The position numbers and the translations under genes are program-made. A DNA stretch of 64,000 bases from Sandaracinomonas limnophila (lineage in GTDB: Bacteria; Bacteroidota; Bacteroidia; Cytophagales; Spirosomataceae), in NCBI RefSeq assembly GCF_004005965.1, contig NZ_SACY01000001.1, positions 496,001 to 560,000 of the forward strand. Reading direction: 5' to 3'. The notes under the pieces are model-generated. The model did no database searches. It was not told the origin of the DNA and saw nothing but the letters and a program-made list of their open reading frames with translations. Below are positions 37,399-45,307 of this stretch, one piece after another; the stretch's first letter is position 1; each line of letters opens with the position of its first letter.

Positions 37399-38832
37399 AT
37401 GAGTTCAGAAAAATCTCCCAGTTTTTTATTGCATCAAAAATTTCCTTTTGAACCAACACCCTCGCAAGCGGCATTGTTTCAAAAATTAGGAAAATTTATC
37501 CAAAATAAAGATGAATGGTCGGCCTTGACATTTATCATTAAAGGATATGCTGGAACGGGAAAAACAACTTTCATTTCAACCCTCATAAAAATCTTACCTC
37601 AATTTGGCTATAAATCACAATTAATTGCCCCCACAGGCAGAGCAGCAAAGGTTATGGCCAATTATTCAAAGAAAAAGGCCAGTACGATACATAAAAAAAT
37701 TTACCGACAAGTTAGTAACTCACATACAGGCAACTTATCCTTTCAAAGAATTCCGAACTACGCCACAAACACCATTTTTATTGTTGATGAATCTTCAATG
37801 ATTTCCGATGAAAAAGAATTTGGTAGCAATAGTTTATTGGGTGATTTAATTGAATTTGTTTTTACCAATCCTGAAAATGGACACAATGGAAATAAACTAA
37901 TATTTGTTGGCGATACGGCCCAATTACCGCCAGTAGGAACTCCACTTTCTCCTGCCCTTTCCAAGGATTATATTCATTCGAATTTCCATATGGAAGTAGA
38001 TGAACATGAGCTAACGGATGTGATGCGTCAGGAATTACATTCTGGCATTCTTTACAATGCAACTCAATTGCGTAATTTATTGAATCAGCAATCGAACACC
38101 ATACAATTTCAAACCAAGGCATTTAGGGATTTCTTTAAAATGAATGGAGAGAAAATGGAAGATGGAATGAATTATGCGTATCGTAAATTTGGCAAAGAAA
38201 ACACCATCGTCTTAACCCGATCCAACAAAAATGCTGTTCAATACAATAGATATATAAGAAATACCATTTTGTACCAAGAAGATGAAATCTCTGCTGGAGA
38301 TTTGATCATGATTGTTCGAAACAATTATTTTTGGTTAGATGAAGACTCCCCTGCCGGATTTTTGGCCAATGGTGATTTTGCCGAGATTTTAAAAATTAAG
38401 CGAGAGGAAGAAATGCATGGCTTTCGATTTTTGAATGTCGAATTGCGATTATTAGATTATGAGGGACATGAACCCGTAGAAGCTAAAATACTTCTTGAAA
38501 CACTATATTCAGCAGAAACCTCTTTGAATAAAGAACAATCGAAAAAACTTTACGATTCTGTTTGCGAAGATTACGCAAACATTGGAAAGAAAAAAGACAG
38601 AAATGAAGCTATCCGAAAAGATCCTTATTTGAATGCCCTTCAGGTCAAGTTTGCTTATGCTTTAACTTGTCATAAATCGCAAGGTGGACAATGGCCTGCG
38701 GTTTTTGTAGATCAAGGATTTTTAAAAGAAGAACAAATTGATTCAGAGTTTATTCGTTGGATATACACTGCTATTACTCGTGCAACTCACGAAGTTTTTT
38801 TGGTTAATTTTAATGAGAAATTTTATTCTTAG
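37399..38832 (+). CDS. RecD-like superfamily 1 DNA helicase
   Basis: A 477-residue SF1B helicase of the RecD/Dda type. Walker A is GYAGTGKTTFISTL (about 48-61) and TGRAAKVM is motif Ia. Motif II lies in IFIVDESSMI, GDTAQLPPVG is motif III, and the C-terminal UvrD_C_2 segment has YALTCHKSQGGQWPAVFVD followed by IYTAITRATHEV. No RecB/RecC partners are nearby, so it is a stand-alone AAA/RecD2-like enzyme rather than an exonuclease V subunit. It follows pabC by 12 bases and overlaps convergent marR by four. Confidence 0.86.
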   Translation: MSSEKSPSFLLHQKFPFEPTPSQAALFQKLGKFIQNKDEWSALTFIIKGYAGTGKTTFISTLIKILPQFGYKSQLIAPTGRAAKVMANYSKKKASTIHKKIYRQVSNSHTGNLSFQRIPNYATNTIFIVDESSMISDEKEFGSNSLLGDLIEFVFTNPENGHNGNKLIFVGDTAQLPPVGTPLSPALSKDYIHSNFHMEVDEHELTDVMRQELHSGILYNATQLRNLLNQQSNTIQFQTKAFRDFFKMNGEKMEDGMNYAYRKFGKENTIVLTRSNKNAVQYNRYIRNTILYQEDEISAGDLIMIVRNNYFWLDEDSPAGFLANGDFAEILKIKREEEMHGFRFLNVELRLLDYEGHEPVEAKILLETLYSAETSLNKEQSKKLYDSVCEDYANIGKKKDRNEAIRKDPYLNALQVKFAYALTCHKSQGGQWPAVFVDQGFLKEEQIDSEFIRWIYTAITRATHEVFLVNFNEKFYS

Positions 38833-39308
38833 AGTTTAGTACTTGAAATAGAATCGTTTAATTTTCCCCAACGCTTTTCAAAATTATCAACCAAATCGAC
38901 CAATAAATCCTTTAGATTTTCTAAACGCTCCTCTCCCAAAATATCTCCTACTTCTTCGTCTAATTTCTTTCTAGATTCCTTTAAAATTTCTAAAAACTTA
39001 TCTCCCTCAATTGTCTTTCCAATCAAAATTGCCCGAGAATCATTCGGATGTTTAGTGGTTTCTACAAAATTTTTGGAAATTAATTCTTTGATTAAAACAC
39101 TTACAGCTTGTTTCGACATTTCTAAGCATTTTACTACTTCAGAAACAGCAATAGGCTCATCCTTCAAATTCATCATGACCATTACATGTCCAATTTTAAT
39201 ATGCTCATAACCCTTCGATTTCAAATACTCAGCATTCAAGTGTTTGATAAATCGGTAAGAACGAACCAATAAGCGGGCAAGAATATGTTTTGAATCTGCT
39301 TTTTTCAA
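38829..39308 (-). CDS. MarR-family transcriptional regulator of the efflux operon
   Basis: A 159-residue winged-helix protein. The HTH is seen in EPIAVSEVVKCLEMSKQAVSVLIKELISKNFVE and the wing in KHPNDSRAILIGKT. It starts at TTG 39308; the next Met lies inside the domain. It is divergent from the EmrA/EmrB/TolC genes with a GTCAA-N5-TTGAC palindrome between, so it most likely represses that operon and itself, and is released by an efflux substrate (inference from family and arrangement). Confidence 0.87.
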   Translation of the reverse strand: MKKADSKHILARLLVRSYRFIKHLNAEYLKSKGYEHIKIGHVMVMMNLKDEPIAVSEVVKCLEMSKQAVSVLIKELISKNFVETTKHPNDSRAILIGKTIEGDKFLEILKESRKKLDEEVGDILGEERLENLKDLLVDLVDNFEKRWGKLNDSISSTKL

Positions 39309-39327
39309 AAAAAATCTAATTTTTGTA

Positions 39328-39335
39328 CAAAAATA
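39328..39335 (-). promoter_or_regulatory. -7 box of marR
   Basis: On the minus strand TATTTTTG fits TAnnTTTG, 20 bases from the TTG start. GTTG (39358-39361) is a possible -33 element with a 22-base spacer and overlaps the palindromic operator. Confidence 0.5.
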
Positions 39336-39355
39336 ATGAAAAAAAATAAATATTA

Positions 39356-39370
39356 GTCAACTTACTTGAC
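39356..39370. promoter_or_regulatory. candidate MarR operator between marR and the efflux operon
   Basis: GTCAA-CTTAC-TTGAC is a perfect 5+5 inverted repeat with a 5-base centre. It overlaps the presumed -33 region of marR and lies 45 bases before the efflux operon start. The geometry is like known MarR-family sites (for example GTTGA-N5-TCAAC of MexR). Confidence 0.5.
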
Positions 39371-39414
39371 AATCTTTAAAAAGCTTTGTTATTTTGTCAA
39401 AAAATAAAATCTCT

Positions 39415-40452
39415 ATGTCAAAAACAGAAAAAGCAAAAAGTAATTTACCCAAAATCATTCTTGGAGTAGTCCTATTAGTTGCAGCCATTTATGGTTTCAA
39501 CAAATACAGATATGTAAGTACACATGAAGACACGGATAATGCACAAATAGAGACCTATTTTGTCCCTGTTTTAAGTAGAGCCTCAGGATATGTAAAATCT
39601 GTACACATAAACGATTTTGAAGAAGTAAAGAAAGGCGATACGCTTTTAGTAATTGATGATACGGAAGCGCAATTGGCATTAGAGGAAATGAAAGCGGATG
39701 TGGAACAAGCTAAAATTGAAATTGAAAATGCAAAAGCAAATTTATCAAATTTAGAAAAAGGATTGATCGCACAGAAATCACAAGTTACTGCTGCCCAAGT
39801 TGGAGCAAGTAAATTTGAGCGTGATTTTACAACTTATTCTACTTTAGAAAAGAATAAGGCCATTACCCACCAACAATTATTAGAGATTAAGGACCAAAAA
39901 GACTTAGCCGACGTAAAATTAACGGGTGCGAAAGCAGAATATGCAAGTACCGAATCAAAGAAAGCCATCTTAACTTCACTTTTAAGAAAAGCTGAAAATG
40001 CATTGAAATTAAAAGAAATCAAGGTTAAACAACAAGAATTAAAACTAAGTTACTTTGTTGTTTTGGCACCAGAAAATGGAAAAATTGGTAAAAAATCAGT
40101 AGAACCTGGACAATTCATTCAGGTTTCTCAACCATTGATGACAATTGTTGACGATTCGCAATATTGGGTGGTTGCTAATTTCAAGGAAACACAAGTTGGA
40201 AAATTACAAGTGGGTCAATCAGCTGAAATTGTTTTAGATGCGTATCCTAATGATAAAATTGAAGGAACTATCGTTTCTATTTCAGAATCAACTGGAGCAA
40301 AGGCATCTTTATTGCCTCCGGATAATGCTTCTGGAAACTTTGTGAAAGTAGCTCAACGCGTTCCAGTTAAAATTGCAATCAAAGATTTAGCCAAAGTAAA
40401 ATCAATGTTGAGAGCTGGTTTGTCATTAGAAGTTTCTATTCCTGTAAAGTAA
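39415..40452 (+). CDS. EmrA/HlyD-type membrane fusion protein
   Basis: The ATG at 39415 (345 residues, MSKTEKAKSN) is preferred over an in-frame TTG seven codons upstream. One N-terminal membrane anchor (about 15-33) is followed by the biotinyl-lipoyl half-motif region (HEDTDNAQIETYFVPVLSRASGYV, partly quoted by position), a long alpha-helical hairpin (about 85-205) and the beta-barrel GQSAEIVLDAYPN. It links the inner-membrane pump to TolC. First gene of a three-gene operon with one-base gaps. Confidence 0.92.
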   Translation: MSKTEKAKSNLPKIILGVVLLVAAIYGFNKYRYVSTHEDTDNAQIETYFVPVLSRASGYVKSVHINDFEEVKKGDTLLVIDDTEAQLALEEMKADVEQAKIEIENAKANLSNLEKGLIAQKSQVTAAQVGASKFERDFTTYSTLEKNKAITHQQLLEIKDQKDLADVKLTGAKAEYASTESKKAILTSLLRKAENALKLKEIKVKQQELKLSYFVVLAPENGKIGKKSVEPGQFIQVSQPLMTIVDDSQYWVVANFKETQVGKLQVGQSAEIVLDAYPNDKIEGTIVSISESTGAKASLLPPDNASGNFVKVAQRVPVKIAIKDLAKVKSMLRAGLSLEVSIPVK

Positions 40453-40453
40453 T

Positions 40454-42037
40454 ATGGCAAAACCACAAGGATTTGCGAAAGTAATCATTGTATTAACAAC
40501 GATTACCGCTGCCATCATGGAATTGTTGGATACCACGATTGTGAATGTGGCCTTGAACCAAATATCTGGTTCACTGGGTGCAACAATTGAAGATATTGCT
40601 TGGGTAATCACAAGTTATGCGATTGCCAATGTAATCATTATCCCCATGACTGGCTTTTTAGGAGAATATTTTGGTCGAAAAAATTATTATACCACTTCGA
40701 TCATCATATTTGGTATTGCTTCGTATTTCTGCGGAATGAGTGACAGCCTATGGGAGCTTGTCATGTGGAGATTTATCCAAGGAATTGGTGGAGGAGCACT
40801 CCTATCCACTTCACAGGCAATTTTATTTGATGCATTTGATGCTGATGAAAGACCTTTGGCATCTGGATTTTTTGCCATGGGAATTGTAATGGGACCTTCT
40901 TTAGGACCTGTACTTGGAGGTTGGATTGTAGATAATTTAAAATGGTCAGACATTTTCTTTGTCAACATACCTATTTGTGTTTTAGCAACCGTATTAACCA
41001 TTGTTTTCATTGAACGAAAACCTGGTGAAGGAACGCATAAGGATAAAATCAAAATTGATTATCCCGGAATTTTACTGTTAATGTTATTTGTTGGTTCAAT
41101 TCAGTACATATTAGAAAAAGGTGAAGGAGAGGGATGGTTTGAATCTAGAACTATTACCCTATTAACCATCACCACAATATTAGGATTAATCGGATTCATT
41201 TGGAGGGAAAAAACAACAGAACACCCTGTAGTAAATTTGAATGTATTCAATAACAAAACATTTGCTATGAGTTCTATTTTTACGGTAGTAGGTGGTTTTG
41301 GTTTGTTTACTTCAGTTTTTGTTTATCCATTAATGGTTCAACGTATTAATGGGTTGACACCTACCGAAACAGGATGGTCGCTGATGTTACCTACATTTTT
41401 AGGGGTATTCCTCTTCCCTGTCATTGGTAAATATTTATCAACTGGTGGTAAACCTATTCCATTTATGGTTGCAGGAATATGTATTTATGTGATTTTCGGA
41501 TTTATCGGTGGAAGTTCCACTGCTGATATGGGCAGTGCAGATTTTTTCCCTATGCAAATGTTGCGTGTTGTAGGAGTATCTATGTTGCAAATGCCACTGA
41601 TTAATCAAGCCGTTGCCGGTTTAGAGCCTAAAGATTTTGGCTCAGGTATTTCGATATCGAATATGATCCGACAATTGGGTGGAGCTTTTGGAATTGCGGT
41701 TGCCAATAATTATGCCACATCGCGTGCTGCACAGCACAGAAGTGATTTATTAGCGAATATTACTCCAGAAAATCCACTATTTCAACAACGTTTTCAAGGA
41801 ATTGCATCCATGATTCAACAGAAAACTGGTGATGCCTTTCAAGCAACGCAAGTTGCCTACAAGAATATTGACCTAATTGTAACCAAGCAAGCCTATTATT
41901 TGGCTTATTTGGATACATTCAGGTTAGTATCCATCATTTTCATCTGCATTTTCCCTTTTGTGTTTTTATTAAGAACACCTAAGAGGTCACAAGCAGAAAT
42001 TAACAAGTTAAATAAAGCAGCAGAAGAAGCGCATTAA
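40454..42037 (+). CDS. EmrB/QacA-type (DHA2) MFS multidrug transporter
   Basis: A 527-residue MFS drug:proton antiporter with 14 predicted helices. Typical DHA2 motifs: MELLDTTIVNVALNQISG near the N-terminus (motif D1), FGRKNYYTTSIIIFG (motif A), and WRFIQGIGGGALLSTSQAI (motif B). It pumps hydrophobic drugs or toxic metabolites with the EmrA-like partner and TolC. The start lies one base after the stop of the fusion protein gene, so expression is coupled. Confidence 0.92.
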   Translation: MAKPQGFAKVIIVLTTITAAIMELLDTTIVNVALNQISGSLGATIEDIAWVITSYAIANVIIIPMTGFLGEYFGRKNYYTTSIIIFGIASYFCGMSDSLWELVMWRFIQGIGGGALLSTSQAILFDAFDADERPLASGFFAMGIVMGPSLGPVLGGWIVDNLKWSDIFFVNIPICVLATVLTIVFIERKPGEGTHKDKIKIDYPGILLLMLFVGSIQYILEKGEGEGWFESRTITLLTITTILGLIGFIWREKTTEHPVVNLNVFNNKTFAMSSIFTVVGGFGLFTSVFVYPLMVQRINGLTPTETGWSLMLPTFLGVFLFPVIGKYLSTGGKPIPFMVAGICIYVIFGFIGGSSTADMGSADFFPMQMLRVVGVSMLQMPLINQAVAGLEPKDFGSGISISNMIRQLGGAFGIAVANNYATSRAAQHRSDLLANITPENPLFQQRFQGIASMIQQKTGDAFQATQVAYKNIDLIVTKQAYYLAYLDTFRLVSIIFICIFPFVFLLRTPKRSQAEINKLNKAAEEAH

Positions 42038-42038
42038 T

Positions 42039-43331
42039 ATGAAAAAACTTATCATCCTTTCTGGAATCCTTGCATTATCCTTTTTAGGCAATGCACAAAA
42101 CTCCGATTTGAACACACTCATTAACGGAATTCTTGCTAATTCCTCAGCATTGAAAAGTCAGAAATCTCTATTAAAAATTGGAGAAGTTAAAACTCAAATT
42201 CAGGAGTCTATGGCCAAACCTGTTATTGGAGCCGATTTGGGAGTTACGCGAATAGATCCTGTGGCAAAAGCAAATTTCAATGGAATGAGTTTGCAATTTC
42301 AACCAAACATGAATTATACAACGGGTTTTTCTGCAAATCATGTGATTTATGATTGGGGTAAAAATGCAATTGCAATTGAAAAAACACGTTTGGAGAATGC
42401 TGTTACTGCGGCTCAAATTGAAAGTCAAGAGTCAAATTTAGCCTATCAAATAACCCAACTGTATTATCAATTCCAATTATTGAATAAAAGTTTGTTCGTT
42501 CAAAAAAATCAACAAAAGCGATTAGAAGAACAATTGGATATCATTTCGAAACAAGTAAATTCTGGCATTAATTTAGAATATGAAAAAATTGCACAGCAGG
42601 TTCGAAATCAAAATCATTCGGTTAAAATAGCGGAGATTGAACGACAATTATTTGATTTGTTAGATTATCTTTCGACCCTTTATGGAAAAGACGCGAGTGG
42701 ACTTTTGAAAGACCAATCAATTAGTCCAGACAAAAAATACATCTCCGAGCAAACATTGACTCATAATTTAGATTTGCAGTCATATTCAGCACAAGAAGTA
42801 TTAGCCAAAAAGGAAACTGAGTTTTCAAAAGGAGGCAATCTTCCATCTTTGGCAGGAATTGCCACGATTGGGGTGAAAAATGGCTATGTTCCTAGATTAA
42901 ATGGAGAAACTCCTGCATTTTCAGATGATTTCCGTTTAAACTCGGTGTTAGGTATAAAATTAAACATCCCGATCTACTCAGGCAAAAGAACTGATATGCA
43001 AACTCAAATTGCGAAATTAAATGAAGAACGAATTCAATACCTTAAAACAGATACTGAGAAAAAGTTAAGTTATGCTGAAAGAAGTGCCAGAAACACTTTA
43101 ATTACCATGATGCAACGCATTGATGCTCAGGAAAAAGCAGTACAACAAGCACAATATGCTTTAAAGTTGGCATCTGATAGATATGCTCAAGGGTTGATCA
43201 AAAAAATCGAATTAGATTTGGCTGAAAATTTAGTGGAAGAGGCACAATTGTCGCTTGTACAATTTAATTATCAAGCCAAAAAACAAGAGGTAGAATTAAG
43301 AAAAATAATAGGGGAAACTTTCTGGAAGTAA
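42039..43331 (+). CDS. TolC-family outer-membrane efflux protein
   Basis: A 430-residue TolC-like protein with signal peptide (about 1-19, ends FLGNAQ). Two long alpha-helical hairpin regions separated by strand segments match the duplicated TolC repeat. It forms the outer-membrane channel of the tripartite pump encoded by the two upstream genes (one-base gap). No terminator hairpin is visible before the convergent ald stop, which lies 17 bases downstream. Confidence 0.88.
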   Translation: MKKLIILSGILALSFLGNAQNSDLNTLINGILANSSALKSQKSLLKIGEVKTQIQESMAKPVIGADLGVTRIDPVAKANFNGMSLQFQPNMNYTTGFSANHVIYDWGKNAIAIEKTRLENAVTAAQIESQESNLAYQITQLYYQFQLLNKSLFVQKNQQKRLEEQLDIISKQVNSGINLEYEKIAQQVRNQNHSVKIAEIERQLFDLLDYLSTLYGKDASGLLKDQSISPDKKYISEQTLTHNLDLQSYSAQEVLAKKETEFSKGGNLPSLAGIATIGVKNGYVPRLNGETPAFSDDFRLNSVLGIKLNIPIYSGKRTDMQTQIAKLNEERIQYLKTDTEKKLSYAERSARNTLITMMQRIDAQEKAVQQAQYALKLASDRYAQGLIKKIELDLAENLVEEAQLSLVQFNYQAKKQEVELRKIIGETFWK

Positions 43332-43348
43332 CCCCTATTGGTAACCCT

Positions 43349-44422
43349 CTAACCTATTAAACGTACATCTAACAATTCACCCTTCGAAAGGCTTAGGCCT
43401 TTGGAGAGTGAATTGTTTTGTTTACAGGCCTCTTCCCATCCTAAATTCGCCAATAGTTGCACATACGGCAAAGTCGCTTGGGTTAGAGCCAAAGTAGAGG
43501 TTTGCGGAACCGCACCTGGCATGTTTGCCACACAATAGTGTACAATTCCATCAATTTCAAAAATTGGATTTTCGTGTGTGGTTGGTTTACATGTTTCGAT
43601 ACAACCACCTTGGTCCACAGCAACATCTACCAAAACAGTTCCCTTCTCCATTCTAAGCAAATCTTCTTTTTTGATTAAATGAGGTGCTTTTGCTCCATGC
43701 AACAACACAGCACCAATGATTAAATCAACCTTTGCCAAATGCTCCTGAATGGCATAAGAAGTCGAAAATTGGGTATCAACATTGGGCGGTAAGGTATCTT
43801 CTAAAAAACGTAAACGACTTAAATTGGTATCCATTATTGTCACATTGGCACCAAGACCTGCTGCCATTTTTGCAGCTTGCGTACCAACAACTCCCCCACC
43901 TAAAATCAACACATTAGCGGGTTTAACTCCTGGAACCCCACCCAACAATTTTCCTTTCCCTCCTTGTGGCTTTCCCAAATAATAGGCACCTACTTGTACA
44001 GCCATTCTGCCAGCAACTTCTGACATTGGAGTTAAAAGCGGTAAACTTTTATCGTCATTCTCAACTGTTTCATAAGTAATACAAATGGCTTTTGAGGCTA
44101 ACATAGCTTCTGTTAATTCCCTTGAAGCAGCAAAATGAAAATAAGTAAAAACTATTTGATTTTCTTTTATAAGTGGAAATTCAATATTTTGTGGTTCTTT
44201 GACTTTTACAATCATTTCAGCAATTGCATATACCTTAGCTGCAGAATCTAAAATTTTAGCACCAGCCATTTCATAAGCATCATCTGAAAATCCAGAACCG
44301 ACACCCGCCTGGGTTTCAACATACACTGAATGTCCATTTCCAACTAAAGAATGGACACCTGCAGGAGTAAGTCCTACACGATATTCTTGAACCTTAATTT
44401 CTTTTGGGACTCCAATGATCAT
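43349..44422 (-). CDS. ald: alanine dehydrogenase
   Basis: A 357-residue Ald that interconverts L-alanine and pyruvate with NAD. Motifs: MIIGVPKEIKVQEYRVGLTP, the substrate lysine in VKVKEPQ, the catalytic histidine in YFHFAASRE, and the NAD-binding GGGVVGTQAAKMAAGLGA. The chain is about 10-15 residues shorter than usual, ending in a palindrome-encoded tail. The ATG at 44422 follows a leader with a terminator hairpin and an 18-codon ORF, and Lrp boxes lie upstream. The neighbouring lrp gene is divergent. Expression is probably set by Lrp and attenuation (inference). Confidence 0.93.
   Translation of the reverse strand: MIIGVPKEIKVQEYRVGLTPAGVHSLVGNGHSVYVETQAGVGSGFSDDAYEMAGAKILDSAAKVYAIAEMIVKVKEPQNIEFPLIKENQIVFTYFHFAASRELTEAMLASKAICITYETVENDDKSLPLLTPMSEVAGRMAVQVGAYYLGKPQGGKGKLLGGVPGVKPANVLILGGGVVGTQAAKMAAGLGANVTIMDTNLSRLRFLEDTLPPNVDTQFSTSYAIQEHLAKVDLIIGAVLLHGAKAPHLIKKEDLLRMEKGTVLVDVAVDQGGCIETCKPTTHENPIFEIDGIVHYCVANMPGAVPQTSTLALTQATLPYVQLLANLGWEEACKQNNSLSKGLSLSKGELLDVRLIG
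43373..43415. repeat. 43-bp imperfect palindrome inside the 3' end of ald
   Basis: Outer arms CAATTCAC/GTGAATTG and inner arms AAAGGC/GCCTTT with partial pairing between. The element is in frame and encodes the residues around SLSKGLSLSKGELL at the ald C-terminus. Its form is that of REP-like palindromes. Confidence 0.6.
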
Positions 44423-44435
44423 GATGTTTTTAGTT

Positions 44436-44492
44436 TTAGTGATGAAGTAAAAAAAGAACGACCACCGGAAAAAGTCCAGTGGTCGTTACCAT
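44436..44492 (-). CDS. leader peptide of ald (18 residues)
   Basis: ATG at 44492 to TAA at 44436-44438 encodes MVTTTGLFPVVVLFLLHH. The start lies about 15 bases after the predicted transcription start, and the stop 13 bases before the ald ATG. The three Thr codons form the 5' arm and the Val codons the 3' arm of the terminator hairpin, and the next codons (Leu-Phe-Leu) are the T run. Ribosome position on this peptide would decide whether the hairpin forms. Coding status is inferred from the arrangement. Confidence 0.55.
   Translation of the reverse strand: MVTTTGLFPVVVLFLLHH
44449..44487 (-). terminator. candidate attenuator terminator in the ald leader
   Basis: On the minus strand AACGACCACTGGA pairs with TCCGGTGGTCGTT (13 bp, one T-G pair) around a five-base loop, then C and seven T. 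No gene ends upstream on this strand, so the terminator lies in the ald 5' leader, 27 bases before the ATG. Confidence 0.75.
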
Positions 44493-44512
44493 TGATGAAG
44501 TATAATACCACA

Positions 44513-44542
44513 CAAAGGTAAGCAAACCTAAAAAATTTCCGA
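44513..44542 (-). promoter_or_regulatory. ald promoter
   Basis: On the minus strand TTCG, a 19-base spacer and TACCTTTG (44513-44520). The -7 box is an exact TAnnTTTG match; the -33 is 3/4. Transcription would start near 44507. Confidence 0.5.
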
Positions 44543-44557
44543 AGAATCAAAATAAAT

Positions 44558-44572
44558 AAGTATATTTTTCTG
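44558..44572. promoter_or_regulatory. Lrp box 2 (14/15 match)
   Basis: AAGTATATTTTTCTG matches the E. coli Lrp consensus YAGHAWATTWTDCTR at 14 of 15 positions. Its centre is 30 bases from box 1. Confidence 0.6.
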
Positions 44573-44586
44573 TAATTTTAAAAACG

Positions 44587-44603
44587 ACAGAAAATTTTTC
44601 TGT
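44587..44603. promoter_or_regulatory. Lrp box 1 (perfect 17-bp palindrome)
   Basis: ACAGAAAA-T-TTTTCTGT is a perfect 8+8 inverted repeat. Its inner 15 bases (44588-44602) match the Lrp consensus YAGHAWATTWTDCTR at all positions. It lies between divergent ald and lrp, 45 bases before the lrp ATG. Confidence 0.7.
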
Positions 44604-44647
44604 ATAACACAAACTTAATAAGTACAAACCGAAAAAAATTTTGAGAA

Positions 44648-45112
44648 ATGAAACATTTGCTTGACCCCTTAGATATTAAAATATTAAAACTTCTTCAGGA
44701 AAACAGTCAAATTACAACTAAAGAGATTGCTGAAGAGGTAAACTTATCAATAAGTCCTACGCACGAACGCATCAAAAACTTGGAAGAAATGGGTTTTATC
44801 ATTAAGCAAGTAGCTTTATTAAACAGAAAGATGCTGAATTTGGGTTTGATGGTACATTGTCAGGTCACCTTGGAAAAACAAAATCGCACTAATTTCAATG
44901 AATTTGAGAGAGCTGTACAAGCATTTCCAGAAGTTACGGCCTGTCAGTTAATTTCCGGGAACTTTGATTATCATATAACTGTTGTATGCTCAGATGTTGA
45001 TTCTTATCACCGATTTTACCAAGAGAAACTTTCGGCTTTGCCCTCCGTGGCACACATCAATAGTTTGTTTGTAATGAATGAGGTGAAGAATAGTACGAAA
45101 CTACCTATATAA
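44648..45112 (+). CDS. lrp: Lrp/AsnC-family transcriptional regulator
   Basis: A 154-residue regulator. The N-terminal HTH is LDPLDIKILKLLQENSQITTKEIAEEV with the recognition helix SISPTHERIKNLEEMG. The C-terminal RAM domain (about 65-150) contains the effector-binding region VTACQLISGNFDYHITVVCSD. Family members sense amino acids such as leucine or alanine. It is divergent from ald and the region between holds two Lrp boxes, so regulation of ald and of itself is the best inference. The stop is followed by a 17-unit heptamer array. Confidence 0.92.
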   Translation: MKHLLDPLDIKILKLLQENSQITTKEIAEEVNLSISPTHERIKNLEEMGFIIKQVALLNRKMLNLGLMVHCQVTLEKQNRTNFNEFERAVQAFPEVTACQLISGNFDYHITVVCSDVDSYHRFYQEKLSALPSVAHINSLFVMNEVKNSTKLPI

Positions 45113-45116
45113 ATAA

Positions 45117-45235
45117 TTGTTAATTGTTAATTGTTAATTGTTAATTGTTAATTGTTAATTGTTAATTGTTAATTCTTAATTGTTAATTGTTAATTGTTAA
45201 TTCTTAATTGTTAATTGTTAATTGTTAATCGTTAA
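45117..45235. repeat. 17-unit TTGTTAA heptamer array between lrp and ssrA
   Basis: Seventeen consecutive 7-bp units: 14 exact TTGTTAA, two TTCTTAA and one TCGTTAA, starting four bases after the lrp stop codon. It lies just upstream of the ssrA promoter. Confidence 0.92.
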
Positions 45236-45253
45236 TTTTTGATAGTTTATTGT

Positions 45254-45261
45254 TAATTTTG
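45254..45261 (+). promoter_or_regulatory. -7 box of ssrA
   Basis: TAATTTTG fits TAnnTTTG. Transcription would start near 45267, about 40 bases before the mature tmRNA 5' end, which RNase P would create. Confidence 0.5.
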
Positions 45262-45278
45262 TAAAAATTAATTCACCA

Positions 45279-45306
45279 TTAATAATTAACAATTAACAAT
45301 TAAAAA
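45279..45306. repeat. inverted heptamer copies (TTAACAA) before ssrA
   Basis: TTAATAA, TTAACAA, TTAACAA, TTAAAAA: four units in the opposite sense to the array at 45117-45235. They end one base before mature tmRNA and could pair with the upstream array in DNA or in a longer transcript. Confidence 0.75.
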
Positions 45307-45307
45307 A

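Noticed and set aside
45117-45235. CRISPR-like repeat array
   Set aside because: The units are 7 bp, contiguous and without spacers, and no cas gene is present; it is a simple tandem array.
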